A stretch of DNA of 64,000 nucleotides, taken from assembly GCF_014838715.1 (NCBI RefSeq), contig NZ_CP061947.1:2170001-2234000 (forward strand), given 5' to 3'. Positions 26,608-35,926 of this stretch are shown here, one piece after another. The notes under the pieces were generated by a model. It worked only from the letters and a program-made list of their open reading frames with translations, was not told where the DNA came from and made no database searches. Position 1 is the stretch's first letter. Each line of letters starts with the position of its first letter. A program made the translations under genes and the position numbers. The stretch comes from Algoriphagus sp. Y33. Lineage in GTDB: Bacteria > Bacteroidota > Bacteroidia > Cytophagales > Cyclobacteriaceae.

Positions 26608-26700
26608 AAGTTTTAGTCCATCTGCGGTAATTGGATTTCCCTACTGGCAAAAACTCCATATATTGGAATTAAAAATTACACCCCAACAATAACCCAGTTT

Positions 26701-27633
26701 ATGGAATACCGAAAGTTAGGAAACACAGGTTTAGATTTGTCTGTTCTTGGATTTGGAGCATCACCCATGGGAGATGTTTTTAATGTTTCTGACGAAAAAG
26801 ATGGATATCGTGCCGTTCATTATGCGATTGACCATGGTGTGAATTTCTTCGATGTTTCACCTTTTTATGGAATTACCTTAGCGGAAAAGCGATTGGGCAA
26901 TGCTCTCGAAGGAAAACGTGACCAAGTGGTTTTAGCAACTAAATGTGGGCGTTATGACTTGCAGGAATTTGATTTTTCTGAGAAGAGAATCCTTCAAAGC
27001 GTAGATGAATCACTTAGCCGCCTTAAAACTGACTATGTAGACTTACTCCAACTTCACGACATCGAGTTTGTAGATAAGCACCAAATACTCAATGAAGCCT
27101 GGCCTACTTTGGTAAAGCTAAAAGAATCCGGAAAAGCCCGGTTTATAGGAATCACTGGGCTACCGGTAAATTACCTGGCAGAAATCACACGAAATATAAA
27201 GGTGGACACTGTGCTTTCTTGGGCACATTACAATTTGCTGGAAGACGAAATCAATCGGGAACTCGTGCCGCTTTCGAAGAAAAAAGGATTCGGACTGATG
27301 AATGCAGCTCCTTTGATGCAGCGTATTCTTTCAGATGCTCCATTGCCGGACTGGCATCGATCTCCTCCTGCTATGAAAGCAATGCAATCAGAGTTGCTTA
27401 AGCTTTGTGCGGGCTATGGAGTAAAACTAAGTGATGTCGCAATCCGCTATGCATTGGATCATCCCGATATTACTACCACGATCGTGGGGATGTGTGATCT
27501 TGCCACTATCACGCAAAATGTGGGTGCTCTGGATTTCAGAATTCCTGTAGGGCTGTTAGGAGAAATAGAAACGCTGGTAGCTCCTGTCAAAAACCAAATG
27601 TGGTATGAAGGCAAGCCCGAAAACAATATTTAG
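26701..27633 (+). CDS. Aldo/keto reductase, L-galactose/L-fucose dehydrogenase-like
   Basis: The protein has 310 residues. The AKR tetrad is visible: Asp51 and Tyr56 in 'FFDVSPFYG', Lys81 in 'LATKCGR' and His119 in 'LLQLHDIE'. The C-terminal 'TTTIVGMCDLATITQNV' resembles the plant L-galactose dehydrogenase / bacterial L-fucose dehydrogenase group, which oxidises the C1 of 6-deoxy or L-sugars to lactones using NAD(P). It is the first of four same-strand sugar genes (zinc dehydrogenase, TIM-barrel isomerase, RhaM mutarotase). Substrate choice (fucose, galactose, rhamnose) is inference. Confidence 0.87.
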   Translation: MEYRKLGNTGLDLSVLGFGASPMGDVFNVSDEKDGYRAVHYAIDHGVNFFDVSPFYGITLAEKRLGNALEGKRDQVVLATKCGRYDLQEFDFSEKRILQSVDESLSRLKTDYVDLLQLHDIEFVDKHQILNEAWPTLVKLKESGKARFIGITGLPVNYLAEITRNIKVDTVLSWAHYNLLEDEINRELVPLSKKKGFGLMNAAPLMQRILSDAPLPDWHRSPPAMKAMQSELLKLCAGYGVKLSDVAIRYALDHPDITTTIVGMCDLATITQNVGALDFRIPVGLLGEIETLVAPVKNQMWYEGKPENNI

Positions 27634-27668
27634 CAGGCAGATGGCAGTAGTCAGATCACAGTTGGCAG

Positions 27669-27711
27669 CGTCATCGCGAGCGACGAAGGAGAGAAGCGAT
27701 CTCTTCGCATG
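27669..27711 (+). repeat. Dispersed intergenic repeat (CGTCATCGCGAG type)
   Basis: The unit begins CGTCATCGCGAGCGACGAAG and ends near GATCTCTTCGCATG. It resembles the CGTCATTGCGAGGAACGAAG repeats I know from many Bacteroidota genomes. A decayed copy lies in the opposite orientation at 8241-8280. Confidence 0.6.
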
Positions 27712-27839
27712 TAGATAAAACTAAATTTGTCAAATAATGTCAGGCAAACTCAGACTTTGACTAGACTTATCTTATTCCAATCTGCCAATCAAAAAACATA
27801 TAATTTCTAGGATTAATTTAATACAGTAACTCAAACCTT

Positions 27840-28859
27840 ATGAAAGCACTAGTCCTCACAGCTATCGGTAAAACTGAACTCCGGGAAGTAGAAAAACCAG
27901 TTCCAAAATCCGGGGAAGTCCTCCTTAAAGTAGGTATGGTCGGTTTTTGCGGAGGAGATCTGAATAGTTATCGAGGTCTTTTTCCATTGCAAGAATACCC
28001 AAATATTCTAGGTCATGAAGTTGGCGGTACAATTGAGGACTTAGGTAATAATGTTCCGGCTGATATCAAAGTTGGTATGAAAGTGACGGTGTATCCTTAT
28101 TTGAACTGTGGAAAATGCATAGCCTGCCGCAAAGGAGCCCGAAATGCCTGCAAGGAAAATAAAACTATGGGTGTGCGACGTCCCGGCGCTATGTGTAGAT
28201 ACATTGCCTTGCCATGGCAGGATGTTTTTCCATCAGAGAAATTGTCCCTTCGGGAATTAGCGTTGGCTGAGCCCCTCACCGTTGGTTTTCACTCAGTAAA
28301 CCGCGCTAAAGCCACTTCTCAAGATCGTGTAGCTGTGATCGGCTGTGGAATCGTCGGTTTGGGAGCTGTCGCTGCTGCGGTTGAGCGGGGTGCGGAAGTG
28401 ATCGCCATTGATCTGGATGATGCCAAGCTGGATATTGCAAAGAAAATCGGAGTCAGGCATACCATTAACCCAAAGAAATTAGACTTGCATCAGGCTCTAC
28501 AGGAAATGACTACCAACGATGGCCCCGACGTGATTATTGAAGCAGTGGGTAGCCCTATTACTTATCGCCAAGCCGTAGAAGAAGTCGCATTTACCGGAAG
28601 AGTAGTTTGTATAGGCTATGCAAAAACACCCGTAGAATTCAACACTTCTCTTTTTGTACAGAAAGAAATAGAAATCTTGGGTTCGAGAAACTGCACAACA
28701 GAATTCCCTGAAGTGATCAGTTACTTGGAACAGGGAAAATTTCCTGTAGATGAAGTGATCAGCAAAGTGGTACCCCTAGACGAGTCCGAAAAAGCACTTG
28801 CTGACTGGGCCATAGATCAGCAGGGAATTATTAAAATAATGATAGATTTTGACAAGTAA
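27840..28859 (+). CDS. Zinc-type alcohol/polyol dehydrogenase (L-galactonate/sorbitol dehydrogenase group)
   Basis: This 339-residue protein belongs to the medium-chain dehydrogenases. Catalytic zinc ligands are Cys37 ('VGFCGGDLNSY') and His59-Glu60 ('LGHEVGG'). Structural zinc cysteines are 90, 93, 96 and 104 ('LNCGKCIACRKGARNAC'). The Rossmann motif is 'VIGCGIVGLGA' with an acidic residue after beta-2 ('IAIDLDDAK'), which suggests NAD rather than NADP. The closest functional group by eye is the L-galactonate-5-dehydrogenase / sorbitol dehydrogenase cluster. It is followed after 4 bp by the TIM-barrel gene, so the two are translationally coupled. Confidence 0.87.
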   Translation: MKALVLTAIGKTELREVEKPVPKSGEVLLKVGMVGFCGGDLNSYRGLFPLQEYPNILGHEVGGTIEDLGNNVPADIKVGMKVTVYPYLNCGKCIACRKGARNACKENKTMGVRRPGAMCRYIALPWQDVFPSEKLSLRELALAEPLTVGFHSVNRAKATSQDRVAVIGCGIVGLGAVAAAVERGAEVIAIDLDDAKLDIAKKIGVRHTINPKKLDLHQALQEMTTNDGPDVIIEAVGSPITYRQAVEEVAFTGRVVCIGYAKTPVEFNTSLFVQKEIEILGSRNCTTEFPEVISYLEQGKFPVDEVISKVVPLDESEKALADWAIDQQGIIKIMIDFDK

Positions 28860-28863
28860 AAAA

Positions 28864-29679
28864 ATGATAAAATCCTGCGTAACAATCGCCCTGGTACCTC
28901 AGATCAAAACCGGTCCTTGGATTTTTTGGGAAGACTTGGAAGCCGGAATGGCAAAAGCTGCCAAGCTTGGTTTTGATGCGATAGAGCTTTTTACGGCTTC
29001 CCCTGATGCAATTTCAATCCCAAGACTTAAAGAGCTGCTGGAAAAATATAAGCTAAAACTAGCTGCCGTGGGAACGGGTGCCGGTAAGGTAATTCACGGA
29101 CTGACGCTTACTGACCCTGATTCAGAAATTAGAAAAAAAGCTATTTCCTTTATCTCAGACATGATTGACTTTGGTGCTGCTTTAGGAGCTCCTGCAATTA
29201 TCGGCTCAATGCAGGGAAATGTACTTCCCGAAAGTAACAGGGAAGAAACCATGTCTTGGCTGGCTGAAGGATTAAATAAACTGGGAAAACATGCTGAATC
29301 AAACCAAGTGATTCTGATCTATGAACCGCTTAATCGCTACGAAACCAACTTACTAAACACGCTTGAAGCCGGATCAAATTTCTTGGATACCCTAGAAACC
29401 AAGTCAGTGAAACTGTTGGCAGATTTATTCCATATGAATATTGAAGAAGGAAATCCGGAAGAAAGTATTTTGAACTGGGGAAAAAATATCGGCCACGTAC
29501 ATTTTGCGGACAGCAACAGAAGACCCATGGGTTTTGGACATACTTCCATGAAACCGATCGCTGAAGCGCTTAATACAATTGGGTATAGTGATTATGCCTC
29601 TGCGGAAGCTTTCCCCTACCCAGATCCTGATGCTGCAGCTGAGCAGACGATAGCTGAGTTTAGGAAATGGTTTCGTTAA
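28864..29679 (+). CDS. Sugar phosphate isomerase/epimerase (xylose-isomerase-like TIM barrel)
   Basis: I chose ATG at 28864, 4 bp after the dehydrogenase stop, rather than the in-frame TTG at 28849 that overlaps it. The 271-residue protein is an AP-endonuclease-2-type TIM barrel. Metal-binding positions are suggested by 'ILIYEPLNRYETNLL' (Glu), 'LLADLFHMNIEE' (Asp, His), 'IGHVHFADSNRR' (His) and 'YASAEAFPY' (Glu). It should isomerise or epimerise a ketose or keto-acid intermediate made by the preceding dehydrogenases. Substrate unknown. Confidence 0.87.
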   Translation: MIKSCVTIALVPQIKTGPWIFWEDLEAGMAKAAKLGFDAIELFTASPDAISIPRLKELLEKYKLKLAAVGTGAGKVIHGLTLTDPDSEIRKKAISFISDMIDFGAALGAPAIIGSMQGNVLPESNREETMSWLAEGLNKLGKHAESNQVILIYEPLNRYETNLLNTLEAGSNFLDTLETKSVKLLADLFHMNIEEGNPEESILNWGKNIGHVHFADSNRRPMGFGHTSMKPIAEALNTIGYSDYASAEAFPYPDPDAAAEQTIAEFRKWFR

Positions 29680-29877
29680 AGGGAAGTTGGATTTACGAAA
29701 TACGATTTACAAGATTCTTAGGTACTCCAACCCATGAATTCACTAGTGAACCGTATCTTCTACTTCTATCAACCGGTGTTCTTCATTCTCTCATTTCTTG
29801 ATTCTAGACTCTAATTTCTAAAATCTTAAGCTTATTAATATCTTGATACTTACATCTAGCTACTTGATACTGCACAA

Positions 29878-30219
29878 ATGAAACGTTACGCACTTACACT
29901 AGACCTCATCGACAATGAGGAATCCATCAAAGAATACGAGCAGCATCACGCCGCCGGAGCTGCATGGCCTGAAGTTACACAGCATGATAAAGACGCTGGA
30001 ATTCTAAATCTTGAAATATTCCGCACTGGCAATCGCATGTTTATGCTGTTGGAAACAGTTGATGAATTTGATTTCGCTGAGAAGGCTAAATTCGATGCCT
30101 CTAATCCAAAAATCTTAGAATGGGAGGCATTCATGTGGAAGTATCAGCAGCCTATTCCCTGGGCAAAACCAGGTGAAAAGTGGGTATTGATGAAAAGAAT
30201 ATTCAAGTCAGGTGAATAA
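29878..30219 (+). CDS. L-rhamnose/L-fucose mutarotase (RhaM family)
   Basis: This 113-residue protein is a dimeric alpha-beta barrel. Tyr20 and His24 in 'EYEQHHAAGAAWPEV' match the catalytic Tyr18/His22 and WPE region of E. coli RhaM. 'GNRMFMLLETVDEFD' is the second family block. It interconverts alpha and beta anomers of a deoxysugar in the cytoplasm. Together with the upstream reductase and dehydrogenase this supports a role in L-fucose or L-rhamnose oxidation. Bases 29680-29877 upstream show nothing recognisable. Confidence 0.85.
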   Translation: MKRYALTLDLIDNEESIKEYEQHHAAGAAWPEVTQHDKDAGILNLEIFRTGNRMFMLLETVDEFDFAEKAKFDASNPKILEWEAFMWKYQQPIPWAKPGEKWVLMKRIFKSGE

Positions 30220-30288
30220 TTAACAACCATTGACAAAGTGTTTTCTGATTTTATTAGCAATTTCCTAGTACACAAACTTTTCTCACAA

Positions 30289-30858
30289 ATGAAAAACCTC
30301 ATTAAATTCCCGCTGTTATTTACCTTAGCCCTTACCTCTTCAGTTTTTGCCTTCGGGCAAAACACAATGAATCCTCCCGCAGGCTACGATCATGATATAG
30401 GAACTATGGTATCCATGCTGGAAAACCTAAGGGCAAGGATAATTTACAGTACCCAAGGAATAAATCAGGATCAAACCGACTTTCTGCTGGACGATAAAGC
30501 CAATCGGATCGGTGCCATGATCATGCATTTGGCGGCTACAGAAGTTTACTACCAAGCATACACATTCGAAGGCAGAAGTTATAATGAAGAGGAAAAAGAG
30601 AAATGGGAAACTGCTTTGAATCTGGGAGATGAAGCGAGAGCTAAGTTTGTCGGCAAGCCTATTAAATACTATCTGGACATCTGGGCTGAAGTCCGCCAAA
30701 AGACATTGGATACACTCAAAACCAAGGATGACAAATGGTTTGCCGCATTGGCAGAAGGCGGACAGACTGACAATCACTGGGCTTGGTTTCATGTGATGGA
30801 GCATCAGGCCAATCACATGGGACAAATCAATATGCTGAGAAGTAGGCTGCCCAAGTAA
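30289..30858 (+). CDS. DinB family protein with a signal peptide
   Basis: The ATG at 30289 gives 189 residues beginning with a signal peptide ('MKNLIKFPLLFTLALTSSVFA' then FGQ). An upstream GTG at 30238 would only add a leader. The four-helix DinB fold is marked by metal-binding His in 'MIMHLAATEVYY' and by 'HVMEHQANHMGQ' (second and third His) near the C-terminus. DinB-like proteins are usually cytoplasmic metal-dependent thiol transferases or of unknown function, so the export signal is unusual. It may be co-transcribed with the RhaM gene 69 bp upstream. Confidence 0.8.
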   Translation: MKNLIKFPLLFTLALTSSVFAFGQNTMNPPAGYDHDIGTMVSMLENLRARIIYSTQGINQDQTDFLLDDKANRIGAMIMHLAATEVYYQAYTFEGRSYNEEEKEKWETALNLGDEARAKFVGKPIKYYLDIWAEVRQKTLDTLKTKDDKWFAALAEGGQTDNHWAWFHVMEHQANHMGQINMLRSRLPK

Positions 30859-30866
30859 TCAACGCT

Positions 30867-33634
30867 TTATTTAACTACGACTTCAAAAGTCTTCACAAAG
30901 GCTAATCCGTCCTTAGTCAATCCCTCAACCCTCAGATTTAGATGTTTCTGAGATTGGGGGATTTTTACTTTAAAAGAGTAAACACCTTTTTCAGTCTCGG
31001 CAGTTGGATCCCAAAACAGCGTAGGTTTGATTTCAACTGGCTGATCACTTTCAGAGCTGTTTGGGAAAAGGATTTCCCGTGAGAAACCACGAATCTTAAA
31101 CTGCTGAAATTCTGTAGAATTAAACGTATTTTCCTTAGTTGGATCAATTCTCTTTCCCTTTTTGTCGTGATCATAATTACTCCCCCAAATCCCGCCATAC
31201 CAAAAGGTGGCGAATTAAATGTGTACACTTTAATTGACTCCAGTTCGGCAGGAATAAAGGATTCCATCAAAGTTTCGAAGGCTGTATCGTCCAAAAAAGG
31301 ATATTGAGCTCCATCAATTATCAACAGAGGATTGGAAGATTTCAAACCATAATTGTAATTCCCAATACTTTTTCCACCTCTCTTAAATCCAAAATACGCT
31401 GCTAAAGCCGCATCTGAAATGGTTCCCAACCTATCCCCACTTAGTTCTCTGTCCGGTGTCCCATAGCCATAGTTTCTATCTTCCAGAGTTTCTATTTTGA
31501 CATCTTCCTTTACAAATTCTTCCAGCAGGATATAATCCCCATAATCATCAAAGACTAATGCTTCATTTTCTCTTGAGTAAGTATGATACTGGAGCTTGGG
31601 ATAAGAACCTCTAAAAACAGGTTTGGTTTTATCATTTAGCAACACAGATCCATAATGCCTTTGTCTTTGATCCAATGCTGCAATTGAGATCGTCGCCGTA
31701 TATGTGAAGTACAAACCTGTAGCTCGGAAATATCCTGAGGAATCAGTGTTGACTATTCCATAATCTGCCAAATCATCTCTTACAATAGTGATGGGATTGA
31801 CCAATGGATCCCGCTTCTTATCTCTGGTGAACTGCCCTTCTATTGTAATCCCAAACTCGATTTGATGATTGCCAAGGGTAAGGTTCTTAGGTGGATCTTT
31901 TACATCAAGCCATTCCATAGCATTTAAAATAGTCATTTGATCAGCAACAGTTGAGACCAAATCTGCATCCGTTAAGGAAACTGTAAACTGTGCGTCTGTC
32001 AGCTCCTCCGTTTCATCCAGAAGTGATAACTGAAATTCCATTTCTTTATAAGAATCTCTGAAAAACAATGAGTCTTTCAAATTGATAGTCAGATCTCCAA
32101 AAAGATCAGGATTGGTAATGGCGACGGTTTGGATATTTTCTTCTTTTTTCAAAATAGGAAGTGCTCGCAGAAAAATATCCTGCTCGGGATAATTGCGCAT
32201 CCATTCAGTGTATGCTCGCAGGAAGTAATCACCTGATTTAATTTCATTTGGCAAAACGAATGCTCCTGCAATCTTTCCTGCTTTCACAGGGTAAGCTTCA
32301 GATTGGATCAGTTCAGCATCTTCATTCATCAAGTCTATATATAAAACTCTACTCAGCGTATCCGACATGATATTATTTTGATAGAGCATTTGTCCTCCAA
32401 ACCAAACCGTTTCTCCGGGATAGTAATAGGGCTTGTTAGTACTGATGTACGGCTTTTCCCTCAGGTTATTCCAGCGGGAAAATTTGTATTGGGATTCATC
32501 CAGTTCCGTCAACAAGCTTTCAAAATCCTCCGAGGGCTCATAGTCATGCGGTAAAAATCTGCCCATACGCTGTCTTCCCATATACCCGGACAGAACAACC
32601 TGAGAAGGTTCCACTGGGATTCCATTTCTATCGATATCAAAGTAGCCCAATGGTGCTGAAATCCAGCTGATTGGGTAATAAACATCGGTATAATAGTCAT
32701 TCAACCATTTTTTCCCGCGGTAGTGAATCTCTGCATCAAAGGGCCAGATTACCCGATAATTCCCATTTTCCAATGGTATTCTCTGTATAGAATCTGCATA
32801 TACACGGCTAGTAGATTTGTCAAGTTCCTCTATATATACATTTGTACGGTCCCTAAAATGATCAACAGGAAGCAATTTGAAAATCTCGAAATCTTCTTCA
32901 TACACCTTCGCCAGCAATACTGATTTCAACAGATGTCTAATTGACCCCATATAGCTAGTCACCTTGCCGGATTCTACTTTGGCTACCTCGGTAGAGTCAG
33001 TCAACTCATGAGCATCAAAAAACACAAACCCAACATAGGTGGAGCGATTGTTATAAAAACGATAATCCTTCAAATAATATGTCACATCGTATCCTAAAGC
33101 ATTGTTTACAATCTGTAACGGCTCCTGGGCAGTGGCATGGACGTAGTTTGGTCCTCTTTCTTTTATGGTCTCAAAATCCAACACCCAGGGATTCTTAATA
33201 TCAAGCAGGGAAGCAAATGGATCTTCAGGAAGAGCCAAAAAAACCTGTTTAAACCGTCTAAGGTCACGTTCCCACTTTTTGTCACGACGTGATTTCAATT
33301 CTACCTCAGTCAGCACAGATTCCAAAGGTTCCAACTTAAAATTCATCGTGGTGGAACCAGAAAGATTCAATGTCTTAGTAGCTGTTTCAAAACCTACAAA
33401 GGAAGCTACCAACTCAACATTCCTTGGGAGATCTCCACTTATACGATAATGGCCTTCATCATCCGTAGTATTTCCCAAAGTAGTGTTGTTAATAAAAACA
33501 TTGGCAAAAGGCATGGCCTCACCTGTTTTTGCATTTTTTACTGTTCCGGAGATTGTTTGGGCATTCGCCAAAAAATTTACTCCCAGACAAAATATCACTA
33601 GAAGATTCCTGATGCTGGGAAACAATAAATTCAT
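30867..33634 (-). pseudogene. Carboxypeptidase-regulatory / TonB-plug-like exported protein, frameshifted near the 3' end
   Basis: Signal peptide (1-26) is followed by a CarboxypepD_reg-like domain (about 27-110; 'SGTVKNAKTGEAMPFANVFI') and a large beta-rich middle containing 'YISTNKPYYYPGETVWF', like macroglobulin MG domains. Near residue 800 there is a plug-like end with 'LLIIDGAQYPFLDD' and 'GMAGFGGVIMITTK'. Coding then breaks at an A-run (31159-31163). In the zero frame it ends at 30965 with an atypical basic tail. In the -1 frame it continues 'RIDPTKENTFN...TLFWDP' and 'LRVEGLTKDGLAFVK' to a TAA at 30867-30869, matching the usual family ending. One added A would restore the gene (about 921 residues). 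This may be a real lesion or a homopolymer error. Confidence 0.8.
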
Positions 33635-33827
33635 TTGGCTAAAATTGGGTTTGGCCTATTAAGATAGCCGTTTTACGGAAATAATATTGCCAACCAGTGT
33701 AGTGATAACCAAAACCTGTCAGGTTTATCAGATACTTTTCACACTTAACATTAAGACTAGCCCTGCTTCTGGAGAAGCAGGGCAACATCAATCAGTGCAC
33801 TCTGATTTAGCCTCCTCTTACACTGTT

Positions 33828-33857
33828 AAAAAAAACCGCTCGTTTTAGGAGCGGTTT
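33828..33857 (-). terminator. Rho-independent terminator of the arginine decarboxylase gene
   Basis: Stem AAACCGCT/AGCGGTTT (8 bp, perfect) with a 9-nt loop. On the minus strand it is followed by eight T (A-run 33828-33835 on plus). It begins 6 bp after the stop codon at 33864. Confidence 0.85.
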
Positions 33858-33863
33858 CAATTC

Positions 33864-35252
33864 TTAGTATCCAAGAGTTTTCAGCATACTTTCTTCTGTC
33901 TGGTCTTCTGCGAATAGCTTATGGGTAATATTCCCATCTTTATCCCGATCTATCAGCACATGTTTGGGTGCCGGGATCAGACAGTGTTGGATCCCACCGT
34001 ATCCACCAAGGGATTCCTGGTAAGCTCCTGTATGGAAGAAGCCCAAATACTGTACTTTCTTTTCCCGCGCCTTTGGAAGGTAAATATTGAACTGGTGAGC
34101 TTCAGAATTATAGTAATCCATGCTGTCACAAGTCAATCCTCCTAAGTTGATGTTGTGATATTCCTCATCCCAGTTGTTTACGGCAAGCATAATATACTTC
34201 TGGTTAAGCCCCCAGCTATCAGGTAACTGTGTGATAAATGAGCCATCGATCATGTACCAAAGTTCCTTGTCGTTTTGAAGCTTTTCTTCCAGTACAGAAT
34301 AAAGTACCGCTCCACTCTCTCCTACTGTATAGCTCCCAAACTCTGTGAAGATATTCGGTTCTTCCGCATTGTTTTTACCACACATCCACTTGATATTTTT
34401 CACGATTTGCTCCGCCATGTATTGGTAGTCATAGTCGAAAAAGACATTAGTCTTGATCGGCCACCCTCCCCCGATATCCATGGTATCCAAGGTAGGGGCG
34501 ACTTTTTTCAAATCCACATATTTCTGGATAAAACGGGTCAATTCGGACCAGTAATAGGCAGTATCCCTTATTCCCGAATTGATGAAGAAATGCAGCATTT
34601 TCAGGCTTACATTCGGATTATCCCTGATTTTCTCTTCATACAACTTGATGATGTCATTATATCTCACTCCTAGCCTTGAAGTATAAAAACCAAACTTAGG
34701 TTCTTCATCGGCAGCTATTCTTATCCCTACTTGGAAAGGCACCTTCACATGCTCCAGATAGTAATCGATCTCAGTCAGATTATCTAAAATCGGCACACAG
34801 TTCACAAAACCGTCATTGAGCAATTCGGTAATGTATTGCTTGTACAGTTCACGCTTGAAGCCATTGCACACGATAAAAGTCTCCTTGGTTATCTTGCCCT
34901 GAGCATAAAGACTTCTGACTAAAGGAATATCAAAAGTCGAAGAAGTTTCAATATGAATATCATTTTTCAACGCCTCATTGAGCACAAAACTGAAGTGCGA
35001 TGACTTGGTGCAATAGCAGTATGTATACTTGCCTTTGTAGTCATGCTGTTCCATCGCATTCTTAAAATACAACTTGGCATTCTGAATACTCTCGGAGATT
35101 TTAGGTAAATAAGAAAGCTTAAGTGGAGTTCCATAGGTCTGTATGATCTCCATCATATTCACTCCATTGAAGTGCAGCTCATTGTTTTCTACTTTAAATT
35201 CTTTGGTAGGAAAATCAAATGTCTGCTCAATCAGGTCTTTGTAGGTATTCAT
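33864..35252 (-). CDS. speA: Arginine decarboxylase (fold-III PLP type, Bacteroidota form)
   Basis: I chose ATG at 35252; an in-frame TTG at 35258 lies two codons upstream. About 462 residues, shorter than E. coli SpeA and typical of the Bacteroidota decarboxylases. The PLP lysine is in 'YTYCYCTKSSHFSFVL'. The glycine-rich phosphate-binding region is 'LDTMDIGGGWP', and the second-subunit cysteine motif is 'GGLTCDSMDYY'. It should convert arginine to agmatine for polyamine synthesis in the cytoplasm. Arginase and ArgS genes lie within 5 kb. It ends in a strong terminator. Confidence 0.88.
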   Translation of the reverse strand: MNTYKDLIEQTFDFPTKEFKVENNELHFNGVNMMEIIQTYGTPLKLSYLPKISESIQNAKLYFKNAMEQHDYKGKYTYCYCTKSSHFSFVLNEALKNDIHIETSSTFDIPLVRSLYAQGKITKETFIVCNGFKRELYKQYITELLNDGFVNCVPILDNLTEIDYYLEHVKVPFQVGIRIAADEEPKFGFYTSRLGVRYNDIIKLYEEKIRDNPNVSLKMLHFFINSGIRDTAYYWSELTRFIQKYVDLKKVAPTLDTMDIGGGWPIKTNVFFDYDYQYMAEQIVKNIKWMCGKNNAEEPNIFTEFGSYTVGESGAVLYSVLEEKLQNDKELWYMIDGSFITQLPDSWGLNQKYIMLAVNNWDEEYHNINLGGLTCDSMDYYNSEAHQFNIYLPKAREKKVQYLGFFHTGAYQESLGGYGGIQHCLIPAPKHVLIDRDKDGNITHKLFAEDQTEESMLKTLGY

Positions 35253-35377
35253 TAGCAAGAGTAGTTGGTGTTAAAGGCATGCAAAAATTGCTTTTTATCA
35301 GGGGAATTCAAACGAAAAAAGGACAAATCCCAAAGGACTGTCCCATTAATAGATAAAGGTAATGATTTCTTAATTTT

Positions 35378-35803
35378 CTACAGACCCATCAATGCATTCT
35401 GAAGCAGAAATTGCTCAGAATTAAAATGTCTTCGGTTACCGATTACCTCTTTCAACACTTTTTTAAATTTCACCTCCTTTTCCAAAAGTGAGACTAATCG
35501 GGAGAAGAATAGAGTTACTTCAGGATGACTTGGCGCAGGATAATGAAAATAAACAGACTTGTCTGATGGGGAAAACCCCAAATCCAAACTTTTCGGTTTT
35601 CCTCCTTCACTCAATCCTCTAAAAAGTGGATATAGCTCCTCAAAACACTCTTCAAACTTGCACATCCCCTGCATAACGATACCTGATTTTTCGTTGAAAA
35701 TCTTCATGACCTCCTGCTGATTTACGGAAACTTTAGAAAAGCCAACGGATAAACTAAGTAATTGGTCAAAAGACGAAACCTTGGTCTGTTGTAATGCACT
35801 CAT
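35378..35803 (-). CDS. Hypothetical protein of unknown function
   Basis: This 141-residue protein has no signal peptide or membrane segment and looks mixed alpha/beta: 'SGIVMQGMCKFEECFEELYP', 'DLGFSPSDKSVYFHYPAPSH' and a helical end 'LLEKEVKFKKVLKEV'. A -7 box on this strand (TATTTTTG) lies at 35834-35841, about 30 nt before the start, which supports expression. I do not recognise the family. It lies between the arginine decarboxylase and methionine aminotransferase genes on the same strand. Confidence 0.6.
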   Translation of the reverse strand: MSALQQTKVSSFDQLLSLSVGFSKVSVNQQEVMKIFNEKSGIVMQGMCKFEECFEELYPLFRGLSEGGKPKSLDLGFSPSDKSVYFHYPAPSHPEVTLFFSRLVSLLEKEVKFKKVLKEVIGNRRHFNSEQFLLQNALMGL

Positions 35804-35926
35804 TTTTTTGAGTTTTAGAAGTTAAAATACCCTCAAAAATAAGTCAGAATAGCTTAAAATCCTATATTCCCTATAATTTTTATAGGGTTTTTATAAAATA
35901 CAAACATACACACTTAATATACAACT

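Noticed and set aside
31159..31163. Programmed -1 ribosomal frameshifting as explanation for the frame change
   Set aside because: Only five A are present, so the A-AAA-AAG heptamer is not complete in the correct frame, and no downstream pseudoknot was evident; indel or sequencing error is simpler.
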